This document shows positions 46,854 through 56,177 of a stretch of DNA of 64,000 nucleotides, in pieces. Every line of letters starts with the position of its first letter. Position 1 is the first letter of the stretch. Made by a program: the position numbers and the translations under genes. Under the pieces are notes generated by a model that saw only the letters and a list, made by a program, of their open reading frames with translations, was not told where the DNA came from and ran no database searches. The stretch comes from Cellulomonas sp. URHD0024 (lineage in GTDB: Bacteria; Actinomycetota; Actinomycetes; Actinomycetales; Cellulomonadaceae): positions 124,001 to 188,000 of the forward strand of contig NZ_KE384506.1 of the NCBI RefSeq assembly GCF_000426185.1. The letters run 5' to 3'.

Positions 46854-47291
46854 TCAGTCCATCGGCGTCAGGACGAAGACCGGGATGAGCCGGGTGGTCT
46901 TCGTCTGGTAGGTGGCGTATGCCGGCCAGGCCTCGACGGCGCGCGCCCACCACTCGTCGCGTTCCGCTCCGGACGCCTCGTGCGCGAGGTAGTCCTTCCG
47001 CACGGCGCCGTCCTGAAGCTCGACGTGCGGGTGCTCGACGACGTTCCGGTACCAGGCGGGGTGCGAGGGTGCGCCGCCCTTCGAGGCGACGATGGCGTAC
47101 CGACCCTCGTGCTCGACCCTCATGAGCGCGGTCTTGCGGAGCCCGCCGCTGCTGGCGCCGACGGAGGTCAGGACGATGACGGGCTTGCCCTGCAGCAGGT
47201 TCCCCTCACGGCCGCCGGTGGCCTCGAAGAGCTCGGCCTGCTTGCGCGCCCAGGCGGACGTGCTCGGGACGTATTCACCGGTGAGAGGCAT
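46854..47291 (-). CDS. nitroreductase/deazaflavin-dependent oxidoreductase (Ddn family)
   Basis: 145 residues: [63 protein letters not shown], then [27 protein letters not shown], which is the core of the F420H2-dependent Ddn-type family. Likely reduces quinones or nitroaromatics using F420H2. ATG at 47291 lies 57 bp after the MFS stop, so it is probably co-transcribed with that exporter. Confidence 0.9.
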   Translation of the reverse strand: MPLTGEYVPSTSAWARKQAELFEATGGREGNLLQGKPVIVLTSVGASSGGLRKTALMRVEHEGRYAIVASKGGAPSHPAWYRNVVEHPHVELQDGAVRKDYLAHEASGAERDEWWARAVEAWPAYATYQTKTTRLIPVFVLTPMD

Positions 47292-47347
47292 GCCCACTCG
47301 AACGAACGGGATCGTCGACGGATTCCCGGGGTCGACGAAGGATCGGG

Positions 47348-48823
47348 CTACGCCGTTCCGTCCTGCTCGACGCCGGCGTCGACCTGCGCATCCGGTACCG
47401 CACTCGTCGGGACGTGCTCCGTCGTGGTGCGGGGCATCGCCGCGGCCGCGACGACCATGGCGACTGCGACGCCGAGCACCACGACGAACGCCACGGTGAC
47501 GGCGGAGCCGAAGAGCTCCGGGTCCTGCACGGCGTCGAGCCCGTTCATCCGGGCGTTGACGACGGCACCGAGGACCGCGACCCCGACCGCGCTGCCCATG
47601 GACCGCGAGAACAGGTTGGCGCCGGTGACGACGGCACGGTCTCCCCACCCGACGCTGGACTGCGCGGCGATCATCGTGGGTGTCGACGTCAGACCCAGGC
47701 CGGCGCCGACGACGAAACAGGCGGCCGCGACGCCGAGCACCGTCGGGTGAAGGGACACCCACAGGAGCGCGGCCACCCCGAGCACGGCGGTCGACGACCC
47801 GACCAGGGCGGTCGTCCGGAAGCCGAACCGCAGGTAGAGCCGGCCGGACTGCGAAGCGGTGATGGGCCAGCCGATCGTCAGGGCGGCGAGCGCGAGACCG
47901 GACGTCAGGGGCGACACGTGCAGCAGGGCCTCGAGGAACGAGGGGACGTACGAGGTGAGCCCGATGAGGATCACGCCGACCGCGACGGCGATGAGTGAAG
48001 CCGCGAGCAGCAGTCGTCGGGTGAACACCCACAGCGGCAGGACGGGTTCGGGGGCCGTCTGCTCGACACGGACGAAGGCGAGGAAGAGGAGCGTCCCGAC
48101 GACGAAGGCGCCGATGCTCTGCGGCGAGTCCCACGCCCACGCGTTCCCGCCCTCGAGCAACCCGAGGATCAGCAGGCTCATGGACACCGACAGGAGTGCG
48201 CCACCGGCCCAGTCGATGCGGTGCCGGGTCCGTTCGACGGTCTCGTGGAAGAACCGGATCAGGAGCCAGGCTGCCGCGATGCAGAGTGGGACGTTGACGA
48301 AGAAGATCCACTGCCAGCCGACGAACTCGGAGAACAGACCGCCGAGCGTCGGGCCGACGACGGACGAGATCGCCCAGACGCTGGCGATGTACCCCTGCGC
48401 CTTGGCCCGCTCGGCGACCGTGTAGATGTCCCCGGCGATCGTGATGGCCATCGGCTGCACGGACCCGGCGCCCAGGCCTTGAACGGCACGGAACGCGATG
48501 AGTGCGGGCATCGACCACGCGAACCCGCACAGGACCGAGCCGGCGAGGAACAGCGCGATGCCGAGCAGGACCACGGGTTTGCGCCCGACCGTGTCGGCGA
48601 GCTTCGAGTAGATGGGAACGCTGACCGCCTGCGTCAGCAGGTAGATGGAGAACAGCCACGGGAAGCTGCTGAACCCGCCGAGCTCAGCCACGATCGTCGG
48701 GACGGCCGTCGCCAGGATGGTCGCGTCGATCGCGACGAGGCCGGTGGTGACCATGATCGCGATGAGGATGGGGCCGCGCTCGGAGCGGAATCCGACGCCC
48801 GTGGCGGTGGAAGTGCTGGTCAG
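47348..48823 (-). CDS. DHA2-family (EmrB/QacA-like) MFS exporter; probable CTG start
   Basis: 491 residues if initiated at CTG 48823, 14 TM segments: [79 protein letters not shown]. The first ATG (48754) falls within TM1 and would remove its cytosolic lead. The 23 upstream codons ([19 protein letters not shown]) read as a normal N-terminal tail, and AAGGAGAG lies just before the CTG. The hydrophilic C-terminal tail is short and acidic. Likely multidrug efflux. Confidence 0.85.
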   Translation of the reverse strand: MTSTSTATGVGFRSERGPILIAIMVTTGLVAIDATILATAVPTIVAELGGFSSFPWLFSIYLLTQAVSVPIYSKLADTVGRKPVVLLGIALFLAGSVLCGFAWSMPALIAFRAVQGLGAGSVQPMAITIAGDIYTVAERAKAQGYIASVWAISSVVGPTLGGLFSEFVGWQWIFFVNVPLCIAAAWLLIRFFHETVERTRHRIDWAGGALLSVSMSLLILGLLEGGNAWAWDSPQSIGAFVVGTLLFLAFVRVEQTAPEPVLPLWVFTRRLLLAASLIAVAVGVILIGLTSYVPSFLEALLHVSPLTSGLALAALTIGWPITASQSGRLYLRFGFRTTALVGSSTAVLGVAALLWVSLHPTVLGVAAACFVVGAGLGLTSTPTMIAAQSSVGWGDRAVVTGANLFSRSMGSAVGVAVLGAVVNARMNGLDAVQDPELFGSAVTVAFVVVLGVAVAMVVAAAAMPRTTTEHVPTSAVPDAQVDAGVEQDGTA

Positions 48824-49102
48824 GGTGCTCTCCTTCGTCGTCGATCACAACGCGCCGGGGGGCGACGCATTCCGACCGACCGACTGGTGGACCGAAGCCC
48901 AGTCTGAACCGCGTGGCGACGGAGCACCCGACGACCGGGTCGCTGGCCACCGGCGAGGCGAGCGGTCGACAGCCGGGACCGGCACCCCGCGGCGTTGACC
49001 GCGCGACCGTAGCCGCCGGCCGTCGACGCCGCACGTGGTCAAGCGCCACTCGACGGATGCCGATGGTCCGAGAGCAAGCCGACGACGACAAGGGAGGTAC
49101 CG

Positions 49103-50158
49103 GTGGCGCAGGGCTGGTCACGACTCCTCGGACACCTGAGCACTCACCGTGACGCCCGCCTCGACCGGGAACGGATCGAGGCCCTCCGCGAGCGGACTCG
49201 CGCGAACGTGCGCCTCATGGACCAGAGCGTGACGGTCGAGAGCTCGATCGACGTGCCGCGTCCGGCGGACCAGGTCGGGGCGATCCTGTTCGACACGAGC
49301 GGCCCTGGTCCGTGGGCTGATCCCGACGAGGTCGAGTTCACGCTGCCGGGACCTCGGTGCGGCGAGATCGGGCACCGGTTCGGCCACGTGCGGTCGTCGA
49401 GCCTCAGCGCTTGCCTGGTCGACGAGATCGTCGGCCTCGTGCCCGGCCGGACACGGCTCGTCCGCTCTCTGTCGACGCGGGACTGCTGGTCCTCGATCCG
49501 GGTCGTCCCGCTGACCGATGAGGTCTGCCGCGTCGAGCTGACCGACCACGCGCGAGCGTCGGCCTCGGGCGTGGAGGAGTACCGCGCGTGTGTGAACAAC
49601 GTTCACCTCGTCAGGCTCGCCCAGGTCTACGTCGCGGCGACGGGATCGACGCCACCCGCGGCATTCGCCGGCGCACTGGCCTCCCACGCCGCTCGGGTGC
49701 GGGAGTCTCCGCCGGTCATGGTTCCGGTGAGAGCGTCGGCCGTGATCCAGGTCCCTGCGTCACCCGCGGTGACCTGGAGCATCGTGCGCGACCCCAATCT
49801 CGGTGGACTCCCGTCGGTTCACGACGAGTACCGGTACGAGATCATGCGTGGCGACGACCATCCGGGCGCGCGCGAGACGTGGGTGGGAGAGCGGACGAGC
49901 TCGATCGACACACTGCTGGCCGACGTCGCCTACGTCGTCGACGAGGTCCCCGGAGAGCTGCTCGTGGTCCAGGGAGCCGGCTCACCGAGCAGGGCGTGCC
50001 ACACGCTTCGCATCTCGCCCGGACCGAGCGGCAGCATCCTGACGGTCGAGGTCACGGTCGGTGCTCGCTCGGATTCGGAGGTCGTCCGGGGACGTTGGCA
50101 GCGAGCGGTCGATCGCTACGCGCGCCGGACTCGGCTCCTCGCGGCGGACAGGGCGTGA
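49103..50158 (+). CDS. tandem SRPBCC-fold protein, paralogue of 55036-56130
   Basis: 351 residues. After ~40 Arg-rich N-terminal residues there are two START/SRPBCC-like repeats: VTVESSIDVPRPADQVGAILFDTSGPGPW...EVEFTLPGPRCGEIGHRFG and, near residue 210, VRASAVIQVPASPAVTWSIVRDPNLGGL. Each would form a helix-grip ligand pocket. GTG at 49103 follows GGGAGG at 49093-49098. The 279 bp before it (48824-49102) hold no gene. Ligand unknown; polyketide cyclase-type names would be over-interpretation. Confidence 0.75.
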   Translation: MAQGWSRLLGHLSTHRDARLDRERIEALRERTRANVRLMDQSVTVESSIDVPRPADQVGAILFDTSGPGPWADPDEVEFTLPGPRCGEIGHRFGHVRSSSLSACLVDEIVGLVPGRTRLVRSLSTRDCWSSIRVVPLTDEVCRVELTDHARASASGVEEYRACVNNVHLVRLAQVYVAATGSTPPAAFAGALASHAARVRESPPVMVPVRASAVIQVPASPAVTWSIVRDPNLGGLPSVHDEYRYEIMRGDDHPGARETWVGERTSSIDTLLADVAYVVDEVPGELLVVQGAGSPSRACHTLRISPGPSGSILTVEVTVGARSDSEVVRGRWQRAVDRYARRTRLLAADRA

Positions 50159-50235
50159 CCCACGCGAATGCGCCGCACCCGGGCGCGTATCGAGACAGGG
50201 GAGCGGCGTGCAACGTCGCCTGCGGGCTCGGCCGC

Positions 50236-51255
50236 TCAGGCGGGTGACCAGCCGAGCGCAGGCGCGACCGTCGTCGCGACGTTCTCCAGGATGCGTCGGC
50301 TCATCACGTGCGTGGCGTTCGCAGGCAGGACGATGTCGAGGCCGGTCGCCTGCTGGAGGGCGACGTCGGACGAGAGGCTCGCGATCACCTGCTTCGGGCT
50401 GCCGTGGTGGGTCGGGCTGAAGACGCCGAAGCCGCCCGGCGGGCGTCCGGTGGCGTCGAACCGGCTCGCGTACCAGGCGATGTACTCGGCGAACAGCTCG
50501 TCGTCCTGCGGCGTGACGCTCGGCAGGACGATGCGGCCGGCGACCGCGCGCGGGGTGCGCCCGGGCACGTCGAACGCCGCACGATAGGCGAGGATCTGGT
50601 CGCGCTGCGTCTCCTCGAACGACCGACCGTCGTCCTCGCTGTTCAGGGTCGAGACGAGCAGGTCCATGCCCTGCTCGCCCGTCCGGGTCGCCGTCGCCGT
50701 GGAACCTGGCCCGTACCAGACGCGGTCGGCCAGACCCGGGCTGTGCGGGCGCACGATCAGCTCGGTCCCGGGCGGTGCGATCGGGAAGCCGTCGGCCGGG
50801 GCGACGGCCACGGGATCGCCCGCGATCGCAGCGCGCAGACGCTCGATGCGGTGCTGGGACTCGTCGTCGAACGAGCGTTCTGCAGGACCGTAGACCCGGT
50901 CCAGGATGGCGGCCGACGGCTTGATCCCGCCCGCCACCCCGAGCTCCAACCGGCCGCCGGAGAGCAGGTCGACGGTCCCGGCGTCCTCGGCGATCGTGAT
51001 CGGGTCCGCGTACCGCATGGGCAGCACGGCCGTCCCGAACCGGATGCGGTCGGTGGCCTGGGCGATCGCGGCGAACAGCGGGAACGGCGAGGAGAGGAAC
51101 TGCTCCAGGTGCCGGACGCGGACCCACCCGGTGTCGTAGCCGAGCTCCTCCGCGTACCGGAACAGGTCGATCGCGTCCCGCAGGGACTGCGCGGCGTCGG
51201 CCGGGTCGTCGTAGGGGACGAAGGTCAGGAAGCTCAGCTCGAGTCGGGGGCTCAC
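50236..51255 (-). CDS. LLM-class flavin-dependent oxidoreductase
   Basis: 339-residue luciferase-like monooxygenase: LELSFLTFVPYDDPADAAQSLRDAIDLFRYAEELGYDTGWVRVRHLEQFLSSPFPLFAAIAQATDRIRFGTAVLP, DLLSGGRLELGVAGG. TIM-barrel flavin or F420 enzyme of unknown substrate. GTG at 51255 sits six bases after TACCCT, hence probably leaderless; the frame extends further 5' without conserved sequence. Confidence 0.9.
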   Translation of the reverse strand: MSPRLELSFLTFVPYDDPADAAQSLRDAIDLFRYAEELGYDTGWVRVRHLEQFLSSPFPLFAAIAQATDRIRFGTAVLPMRYADPITIAEDAGTVDLLSGGRLELGVAGGIKPSAAILDRVYGPAERSFDDESQHRIERLRAAIAGDPVAVAPADGFPIAPPGTELIVRPHSPGLADRVWYGPGSTATATRTGEQGMDLLVSTLNSEDDGRSFEETQRDQILAYRAAFDVPGRTPRAVAGRIVLPSVTPQDDELFAEYIAWYASRFDATGRPPGGFGVFSPTHHGSPKQVIASLSSDVALQQATGLDIVLPANATHVMSRRILENVATTVAPALGWSPA

Positions 51256-51261
51256 GGGCGC

Positions 51262-51267
51262 AGGGTA
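51262..51267 (-). promoter_or_regulatory. -10 box of the LLM gene (leaderless)
   Basis: Minus-strand TACCCT, then GCGCCC and the GTG start at 51255. Confidence 0.45.
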
Positions 51268-51344
51268 CGACGACAGCAGCCCGGACCTGCGGCTCAGCGC
51301 CGGTTGTCTCGCGATGGAGAGGTCCGGGGTGTGAACTGAACGGG

Positions 51345-52634
51345 TCAGCCGACGGGCGTGGGGACCCAGGGGACCTGGACGCGCGAGACACGGGCGAGGA
51401 TGCCGTCGAGGACGGCGACGCGGTCGAACTGCAGGGCGTGCGCGCGGGCGCGCTGCTCCCACGCCGCGCGTTCGTCGGCGGACATCGACAGGACCCGGTC
51501 GAGGGCCTCGGCGATCGCCGACGGGGAGTCGACGGGCACGATCAGCGCACTGTCACCGACCGCCTCGCCGATGCCACCCGTGTCGGTCGTGATGACCGGT
51601 CCACCGCCGGCCAGCATCTTCTCGACGAGCGCGATCCCGAACGTCTCGACGAACTCCGGGCGGGGCTTGCTGGGCAGCACGTAGGCGGCCGCACCGGCCA
51701 TGAGGTGGGCCTTCTCGGCGTCGTCGACGTCGTCGAGGAACACGATCCGGGACGCGGCCGACGACTCCTCGGCGAGCGCGCGCAGGCGTGCTGCGTCCGG
51801 CCCGCTGCCGGCGATGACGAGCTGCAGGGACGAGGCCGCGGCGCTCGTCGCGAAGCCCTCGATGAGGTCGTCGACACCCTTGGCGTGCGCCAGGCGGGAC
51901 AGGAACAGGACGTAGCCGTCGGGGCTGAGGCCACGCGACGACAGCACGTCCGACGGCGGCAGGTTCAGGTAGGAGCCGACGTCGACGGCGGGGTAGGAGA
52001 CGGTGACGCGCTCGCGGCACTGCGCGGCGAAGGTGGTGCCGTGCAGGGCGTCGACGGCGGCTGCCTCACTGATGATCAGCTCGCGGGTGAAGGCGGACAC
52101 GGCCAGGCAGATGTCGTGCTCGAGGTAGCTGGACAGGACGTGGGCGGCGGCGCCGAACTGGTCGTTCTCGACGCACGCGCGCACCACGTTGGTGACGTCG
52201 GAGCCGACGGCCTCGGCCACCGTCACCACGTTGACCGGCAGGCCGGTGCTGCGCGCGACGCGCACGGCGTCGGCGATCGCGAGCGAGTGCGGCGACAGGT
52301 ATAACGACATGGCGATCGTGGGGACGCCGTCGGTGAACAGCTCGACGAGGCGGCCCGTGATGCCCGCGAGCCAGCGCCCGTCGGGGACCTTGTAGTCGCC
52401 GACGGGCTCCGGGCGCTCGACCGTGATGCCGGGGCTGTAGGGCAGCACCCCGTCGAGCGGCTTGAGCGGGAGCCCGGTGGCCTGGAGGCGCTCGATGGGC
52501 CAGGTGACGATACGGACGTCGTCGAAACCCCTGTCCAGGGCGGCCTCGGCGAGGTTGCGCGCCTCGCCCGAGTGACCGCAGATGACCGGGTCGGCGCGCA
52601 CGACGATGACGAGCCGGCGTCGCGGTGTGCTCAT
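51345..52634 (-). CDS. GT4-family glycosyltransferase
   Basis: 429 residues, GT-B fold. N-terminal ADPVICGHSGEARNLAEAALDRG resembles the acceptor-side GEARNL loop of bacterial GT4 enzymes; the C-terminal half has LFLSRLAHAKGVDDLIEGFA, QLVIAGSGPDAARLRAL and the EX7E region KPRPEFVETFGIALVEKMLAGG, which binds the nucleotide sugar. Follows the GH92 gene by 10 bp with GGAG in the gap, so the pair is an operon; acceptor and sugar are unknown. Confidence 0.88.
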   Translation of the reverse strand: MSTPRRRLVIVVRADPVICGHSGEARNLAEAALDRGFDDVRIVTWPIERLQATGLPLKPLDGVLPYSPGITVERPEPVGDYKVPDGRWLAGITGRLVELFTDGVPTIAMSLYLSPHSLAIADAVRVARSTGLPVNVVTVAEAVGSDVTNVVRACVENDQFGAAAHVLSSYLEHDICLAVSAFTRELIISEAAAVDALHGTTFAAQCRERVTVSYPAVDVGSYLNLPPSDVLSSRGLSPDGYVLFLSRLAHAKGVDDLIEGFATSAAASSLQLVIAGSGPDAARLRALAEESSAASRIVFLDDVDDAEKAHLMAGAAAYVLPSKPRPEFVETFGIALVEKMLAGGGPVITTDTGGIGEAVGDSALIVPVDSPSAIAEALDRVLSMSADERAAWEQRARAHALQFDRVAVLDGILARVSRVQVPWVPTPVG

Positions 52635-52644
52635 CGGGGTCTCC

Positions 52645-54864
52645 TCAGCGTCGCAGGGCGATGGGAACGTTGCTGCTGACGGATGGTGGCCGGACGGTGG
52701 ACCCCCAGTCCGACGGCGTCGGACCGAGCGTGATCAGGAGGCGCCCCCCGCGGTGCAGCTCGGCGCCCGTGAGCCAGGTGCGCTCGAGCGACTGACCGTC
52801 CAGGTGCACGGACTGTACGTACTGGGTCGGACCGTCAGGTGTCGGTTCGGTGAACCCTTGGGTCTCGATGCTGAGGCTGCGGTCGCCGACCGTGATGCTC
52901 GCCTCGCGCCAGGCGGGCGCGCTGACCAGGAAGAGGTTCTGGCCGGCGACGGGGAAGAGCCCGAGCGACGCCCACACGTACCAGGACGAGAGACCACCGG
53001 AGTCGTCGTTGCCCGGCATCCCGCCGCGACCGACCGAGAACTGGTTCTGCACGATCGCCTGGACCACCTCGGCGGTGCGGTCGGGTCGGCCGGCGTAGTG
53101 GTACGACCAGGGCGCCTCCATGTCCGGCTCGTTGTTGAGCCCCTCGAACCGGTTGAGCGCGTAGCCGACCGCCATCTCCTCGGCCCCCGGGAACAGGCCG
53201 GGTTGGACCACGGCGGGCGCGCCGTACCCGAAGAACTGGTCGAGCTGTTCGACGAAGGCGTCGTCGCCGCCCGAGAGCTTGATGCGTGCCGCCATGTCGT
53301 GCAGGAGCCGGAAGGAGTAGTTCCAGCGACCGCCCTCGTAGTAGGTCGAGTCCTGCAGGAGCCCGGTGGACAGGTCGAAGGCGTTCACCCACTGCGCGGC
53401 GAGCGCGGAGAACTGCTCGACGAGGTCCTGGTCGCCCACGTGCGCCGCGACCTGCGACGTGCACCAGTACCCGAAGGCGAGGTCCAGCGTGTGGCTGATC
53501 GGGTGCGCGACGCCGTTGAGCAGGAACTCCTCGCCGTAGGTCCGACGAAGGTCGTTGTGCATGTGCACGAGCGCCCAGTCCCAGTCCATGCCCGGCAGAC
53601 CGAGCTGGCACAGGTCGGACAGGAACGTGTGCGCGAGGGCCGACGCCTGCCTGCTGAACCTGTCGGCACCGCGCGCCATCCGGTACCCGATCGGGAAGTT
53701 GCCCTCCTCCTCGGCGATCGACAGCAGGGCCTGCGCGAGCTCGACCGCCTTGTCCGGCAGGATCGTCGTCAGCAGGGGCAGCTGCGTCCGGTAGATGTCC
53801 CACATGGTCGCGATGTCGAACGCGAACGGTCCGTCGGTCGGCCAGTAGGGGCTCTCGGCCGGTGCCAGGCAGGGCTTGATCAGCGCGTGGTACAGCGCGG
53901 TGGAGAACACCGTCTGCTTGTCGGTCGACGGGGTGTCGATGCGGATCTTGCCCAACGTCTCACGCCAGACCTCGGCGGTCTCGGCCCGCCTCGTCGCAAA
54001 GCTGCTGGCCGGACCCGGGCCGCAGTCCCTCTCCAGGTTCGCGCGGGCCTGTTCCACACCGCGCAGCGAGAAGCCGAACCGCAGCTCGACCACCTGACCG
54101 GGCTCCGACGGCCCGGCCCACATGAGCCCGAAGGGGCGCAGGGTGGTCGGGCGGATGTGGTCGAAGTCCAGGCGGGTACCGCCGGGCATGAGCCGACGGT
54201 CGTACCAGAGCATCTGGCGCCAGCGCGGGTCGTCGCACTCGACATGCACCGCGAGCGGTGCACCCTCGACGCTGATCTCGCCCTGCGCGACCCCGGGCGC
54301 GATCGAGTGCAGGTGTGCCCGCAGCGGCACCGTTCGGCCGTACGGGATGCTCAGGCCGCCGAGCGAGAAGTCGATGACCAGCCGCGCGTCCCGGTGCGCA
54401 GGGAACGTGTAGCGGTGGACCGCCGACTTCGGCCCGACCGTGATCTCCGCCCGGATGCCGCTGTCGAGGGTCGCCGCGTAGTAGCCGGGCTCGGCGTCCT
54501 CGTCGACGATGTCCCAGAGCTGGCCGAGGTCGTCGAGGGGCGCCAGCATCGGCGTGACCCGGAAGTAGTTGTAGTACTTGCGGATCGCACCCGTGCCGGA
54601 CTGCTGGAAGTGCGTGAAGCCGCTGGCCCTGGTGGTGTCGTGGATCGGGTTCGGCAGCCCCTCGGTGCCCAGGTCGTACCGGCCGTAGCCCGTCGGGTAG
54701 CCGCCCGAGTACGCGCACGCGCTGACCATCCCGAGCGGGAACGTGGCCCCGGGGTGGGTGTTGCCGACCTGCGGCTTGGGCCACCACCACGTCGTCGCCA
54801 GCCCGTGCTGCGGGGGCAGGCTCGTGGCCTCCGTGCCGATGAACGGGTCGACTCGCTCGAACAT
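52645..54864 (-). CDS. GH92 family alpha-mannosidase (cytoplasmic)
   Basis: 739 residues. N-terminal galactose-mutarotase-like domain starting VDPFIGTEATSLPPQHGLATTWWWPKPQVGNTHPGATFPLGMVSACAYSGGYP, then the (alpha/alpha)6 barrel with YRTQLPLLTTILPDKAVELAQALL, FEGLNNEPDMEAPWSYHYAGRPDRT (catalytic Glu region) and GGMPGNDDSGGLSSWYVWASLGLFP (catalytic Asp pair and GNDD motif). Calcium-dependent inverting exo-mannosidase family. No signal peptide, so it acts on imported or endogenous mannosides. AGGAG upstream of the ATG at 54864. Paired with the GT4 gene. Confidence 0.92.
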   Translation of the reverse strand: MFERVDPFIGTEATSLPPQHGLATTWWWPKPQVGNTHPGATFPLGMVSACAYSGGYPTGYGRYDLGTEGLPNPIHDTTRASGFTHFQQSGTGAIRKYYNYFRVTPMLAPLDDLGQLWDIVDEDAEPGYYAATLDSGIRAEITVGPKSAVHRYTFPAHRDARLVIDFSLGGLSIPYGRTVPLRAHLHSIAPGVAQGEISVEGAPLAVHVECDDPRWRQMLWYDRRLMPGGTRLDFDHIRPTTLRPFGLMWAGPSEPGQVVELRFGFSLRGVEQARANLERDCGPGPASSFATRRAETAEVWRETLGKIRIDTPSTDKQTVFSTALYHALIKPCLAPAESPYWPTDGPFAFDIATMWDIYRTQLPLLTTILPDKAVELAQALLSIAEEEGNFPIGYRMARGADRFSRQASALAHTFLSDLCQLGLPGMDWDWALVHMHNDLRRTYGEEFLLNGVAHPISHTLDLAFGYWCTSQVAAHVGDQDLVEQFSALAAQWVNAFDLSTGLLQDSTYYEGGRWNYSFRLLHDMAARIKLSGGDDAFVEQLDQFFGYGAPAVVQPGLFPGAEEMAVGYALNRFEGLNNEPDMEAPWSYHYAGRPDRTAEVVQAIVQNQFSVGRGGMPGNDDSGGLSSWYVWASLGLFPVAGQNLFLVSAPAWREASITVGDRSLSIETQGFTEPTPDGPTQYVQSVHLDGQSLERTWLTGAELHRGGRLLITLGPTPSDWGSTVRPPSVSSNVPIALRR

Positions 54865-55035
54865 CCCGGCCGCTCCTGTCGCTCGTCCGGTCGCCGCACG
54901 GCGGCCGGTGCGATGGTGCTTCGTCCTCGGACGGTACGTCTGGTGGGTTACGGGCGGGTTTCGCGACGACACGAGCGGCACGACGGCGAGCGCCCCGCCG
55001 TCAAGTTCGACGTCGCCCGACCCGACTAGTTGTGC

Positions 55036-56130
55036 ATGGGGGTAGGGCGCCGGTGGGCGCGCAGGCGCACGGCTCTCGTCGACGGATCCGTCTTGCGTCG
55101 ACGGTTCGAGGCCCGGCAGGCCGAGATCCGCGCACACGCGACCGAGGTCCGAGAACGGGCGCGAGCCGAGTTGCCGGAGAAGCTCCGCACCGACACCCAC
55201 CGCACCCTCACGAACGTGACGACCGTGGTCCGGCGCGGGTTCGACCGACCCGCGGCCGAGGTGTGGGCGCTGCTTCCCGACGCTCTCCTGGGCGCCGACG
55301 AGATGCCGACCTTCGTCGTCCCCGGGACCGCCGTCGACGACATCGGCGAGGTGCGCTGCCTGGTCAGGCGACGCGGCGACGGCGCCCTCGTCGGCAGCCT
55401 GCACGAGCTCCTGGCCATCGTGCCGGGCCATACGCGCGTGACCCGCGAGGTGCGCCAGCTGCCTCTCGTCACGACCACGACCGTCGAGCCGACCTCCGAC
55501 ACGTCGTGCGAGGTCGCCGTCTGGCTGACGTTCCCGTCCATCCGCAAGGAGGCCGAGGAGATGCGCGCCCGGATGGCGATCGTGCCGCGGGTCCAGCTCG
55601 ACGAGCTCACCGACCGCCTCGCCGGCCTCCCACCGGTCGCAACCCGACGCACGCAGCACGACGAGTCCGACCTGCGCTCAGCCGAGGTGCACGTGCGCGA
55701 CACCCTCCCCGCGACCCCGGCCGACGTCTGGGCCGTGGTCCGACCCGCCGAGAACGCGCGCCTCGACCAGGCCGACCCCGACGCCGTGACCTTCACCGTT
55801 CCCGGCACCCCGGCCGGTGAGGTCGGCGAGAAGATCTGCCTGGTCGCCCGGTGGCGCCCCCCGATCCGGGAGGCCGCGATCCTCGAGGTGATCGCGCAGG
55901 AGAGCGGGACCTCGTTCGCGGTGCGCAGCCTGTCCGCGCCGCACCTGCTCGCTCAGGCGGTCGTCCTGAAGGCCGTGCCGGGCGGTACCGAGATGACGGT
56001 GACCGTTCACCTGCACGAGCACGAGCCGGTGATCGAGCGCGAGGCCGCAACGCGTCGGGCCGCTGCGCTCGCGTACCTGGATCGCGTGCGGGAGGCAGTA
56101 GCCCTGAGCAGGGGGACGGCCGGAGCGTGA
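55036..56130 (+). CDS. tandem SRPBCC-fold protein, paralogue of 49103-50158
   Basis: 364 residues. An Arg/Ala/Glu-rich helix (residues ~15-60) precedes two SRPBCC repeats: TNVTTVVRRGFDRPAAEVWALLPDALL...TFVVPGTAVDDIGEVRCLV and EVHVRDTLPATPADVWAVVRPAENARLDQADPDAVTFTVPGTPAGEVGEKICLV. The VPG..GE signature is shared with 49103-50158, so the pair are duplicates that flank LLM-GT4-GH92. ATG 55036 is used; a TTG two codons earlier is possible. Function unknown. Confidence 0.75.
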   Translation: MGVGRRWARRRTALVDGSVLRRRFEARQAEIRAHATEVRERARAELPEKLRTDTHRTLTNVTTVVRRGFDRPAAEVWALLPDALLGADEMPTFVVPGTAVDDIGEVRCLVRRRGDGALVGSLHELLAIVPGHTRVTREVRQLPLVTTTTVEPTSDTSCEVAVWLTFPSIRKEAEEMRARMAIVPRVQLDELTDRLAGLPPVATRRTQHDESDLRSAEVHVRDTLPATPADVWAVVRPAENARLDQADPDAVTFTVPGTPAGEVGEKICLVARWRPPIREAAILEVIAQESGTSFAVRSLSAPHLLAQAVVLKAVPGGTEMTVTVHLHEHEPVIEREAATRRAAALAYLDRVREAVALSRGTAGA

Positions 56131-56177
56131 CTCGGCCGCGCGGCACGGCAAGCAGGTACGAGCAGCAGCCCGGGCAC

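Noticed and set aside
52582-55029. 815-residue plus-strand frame opposite GH92
   Set aside because: Antisense of a clearly identified GH92 gene.
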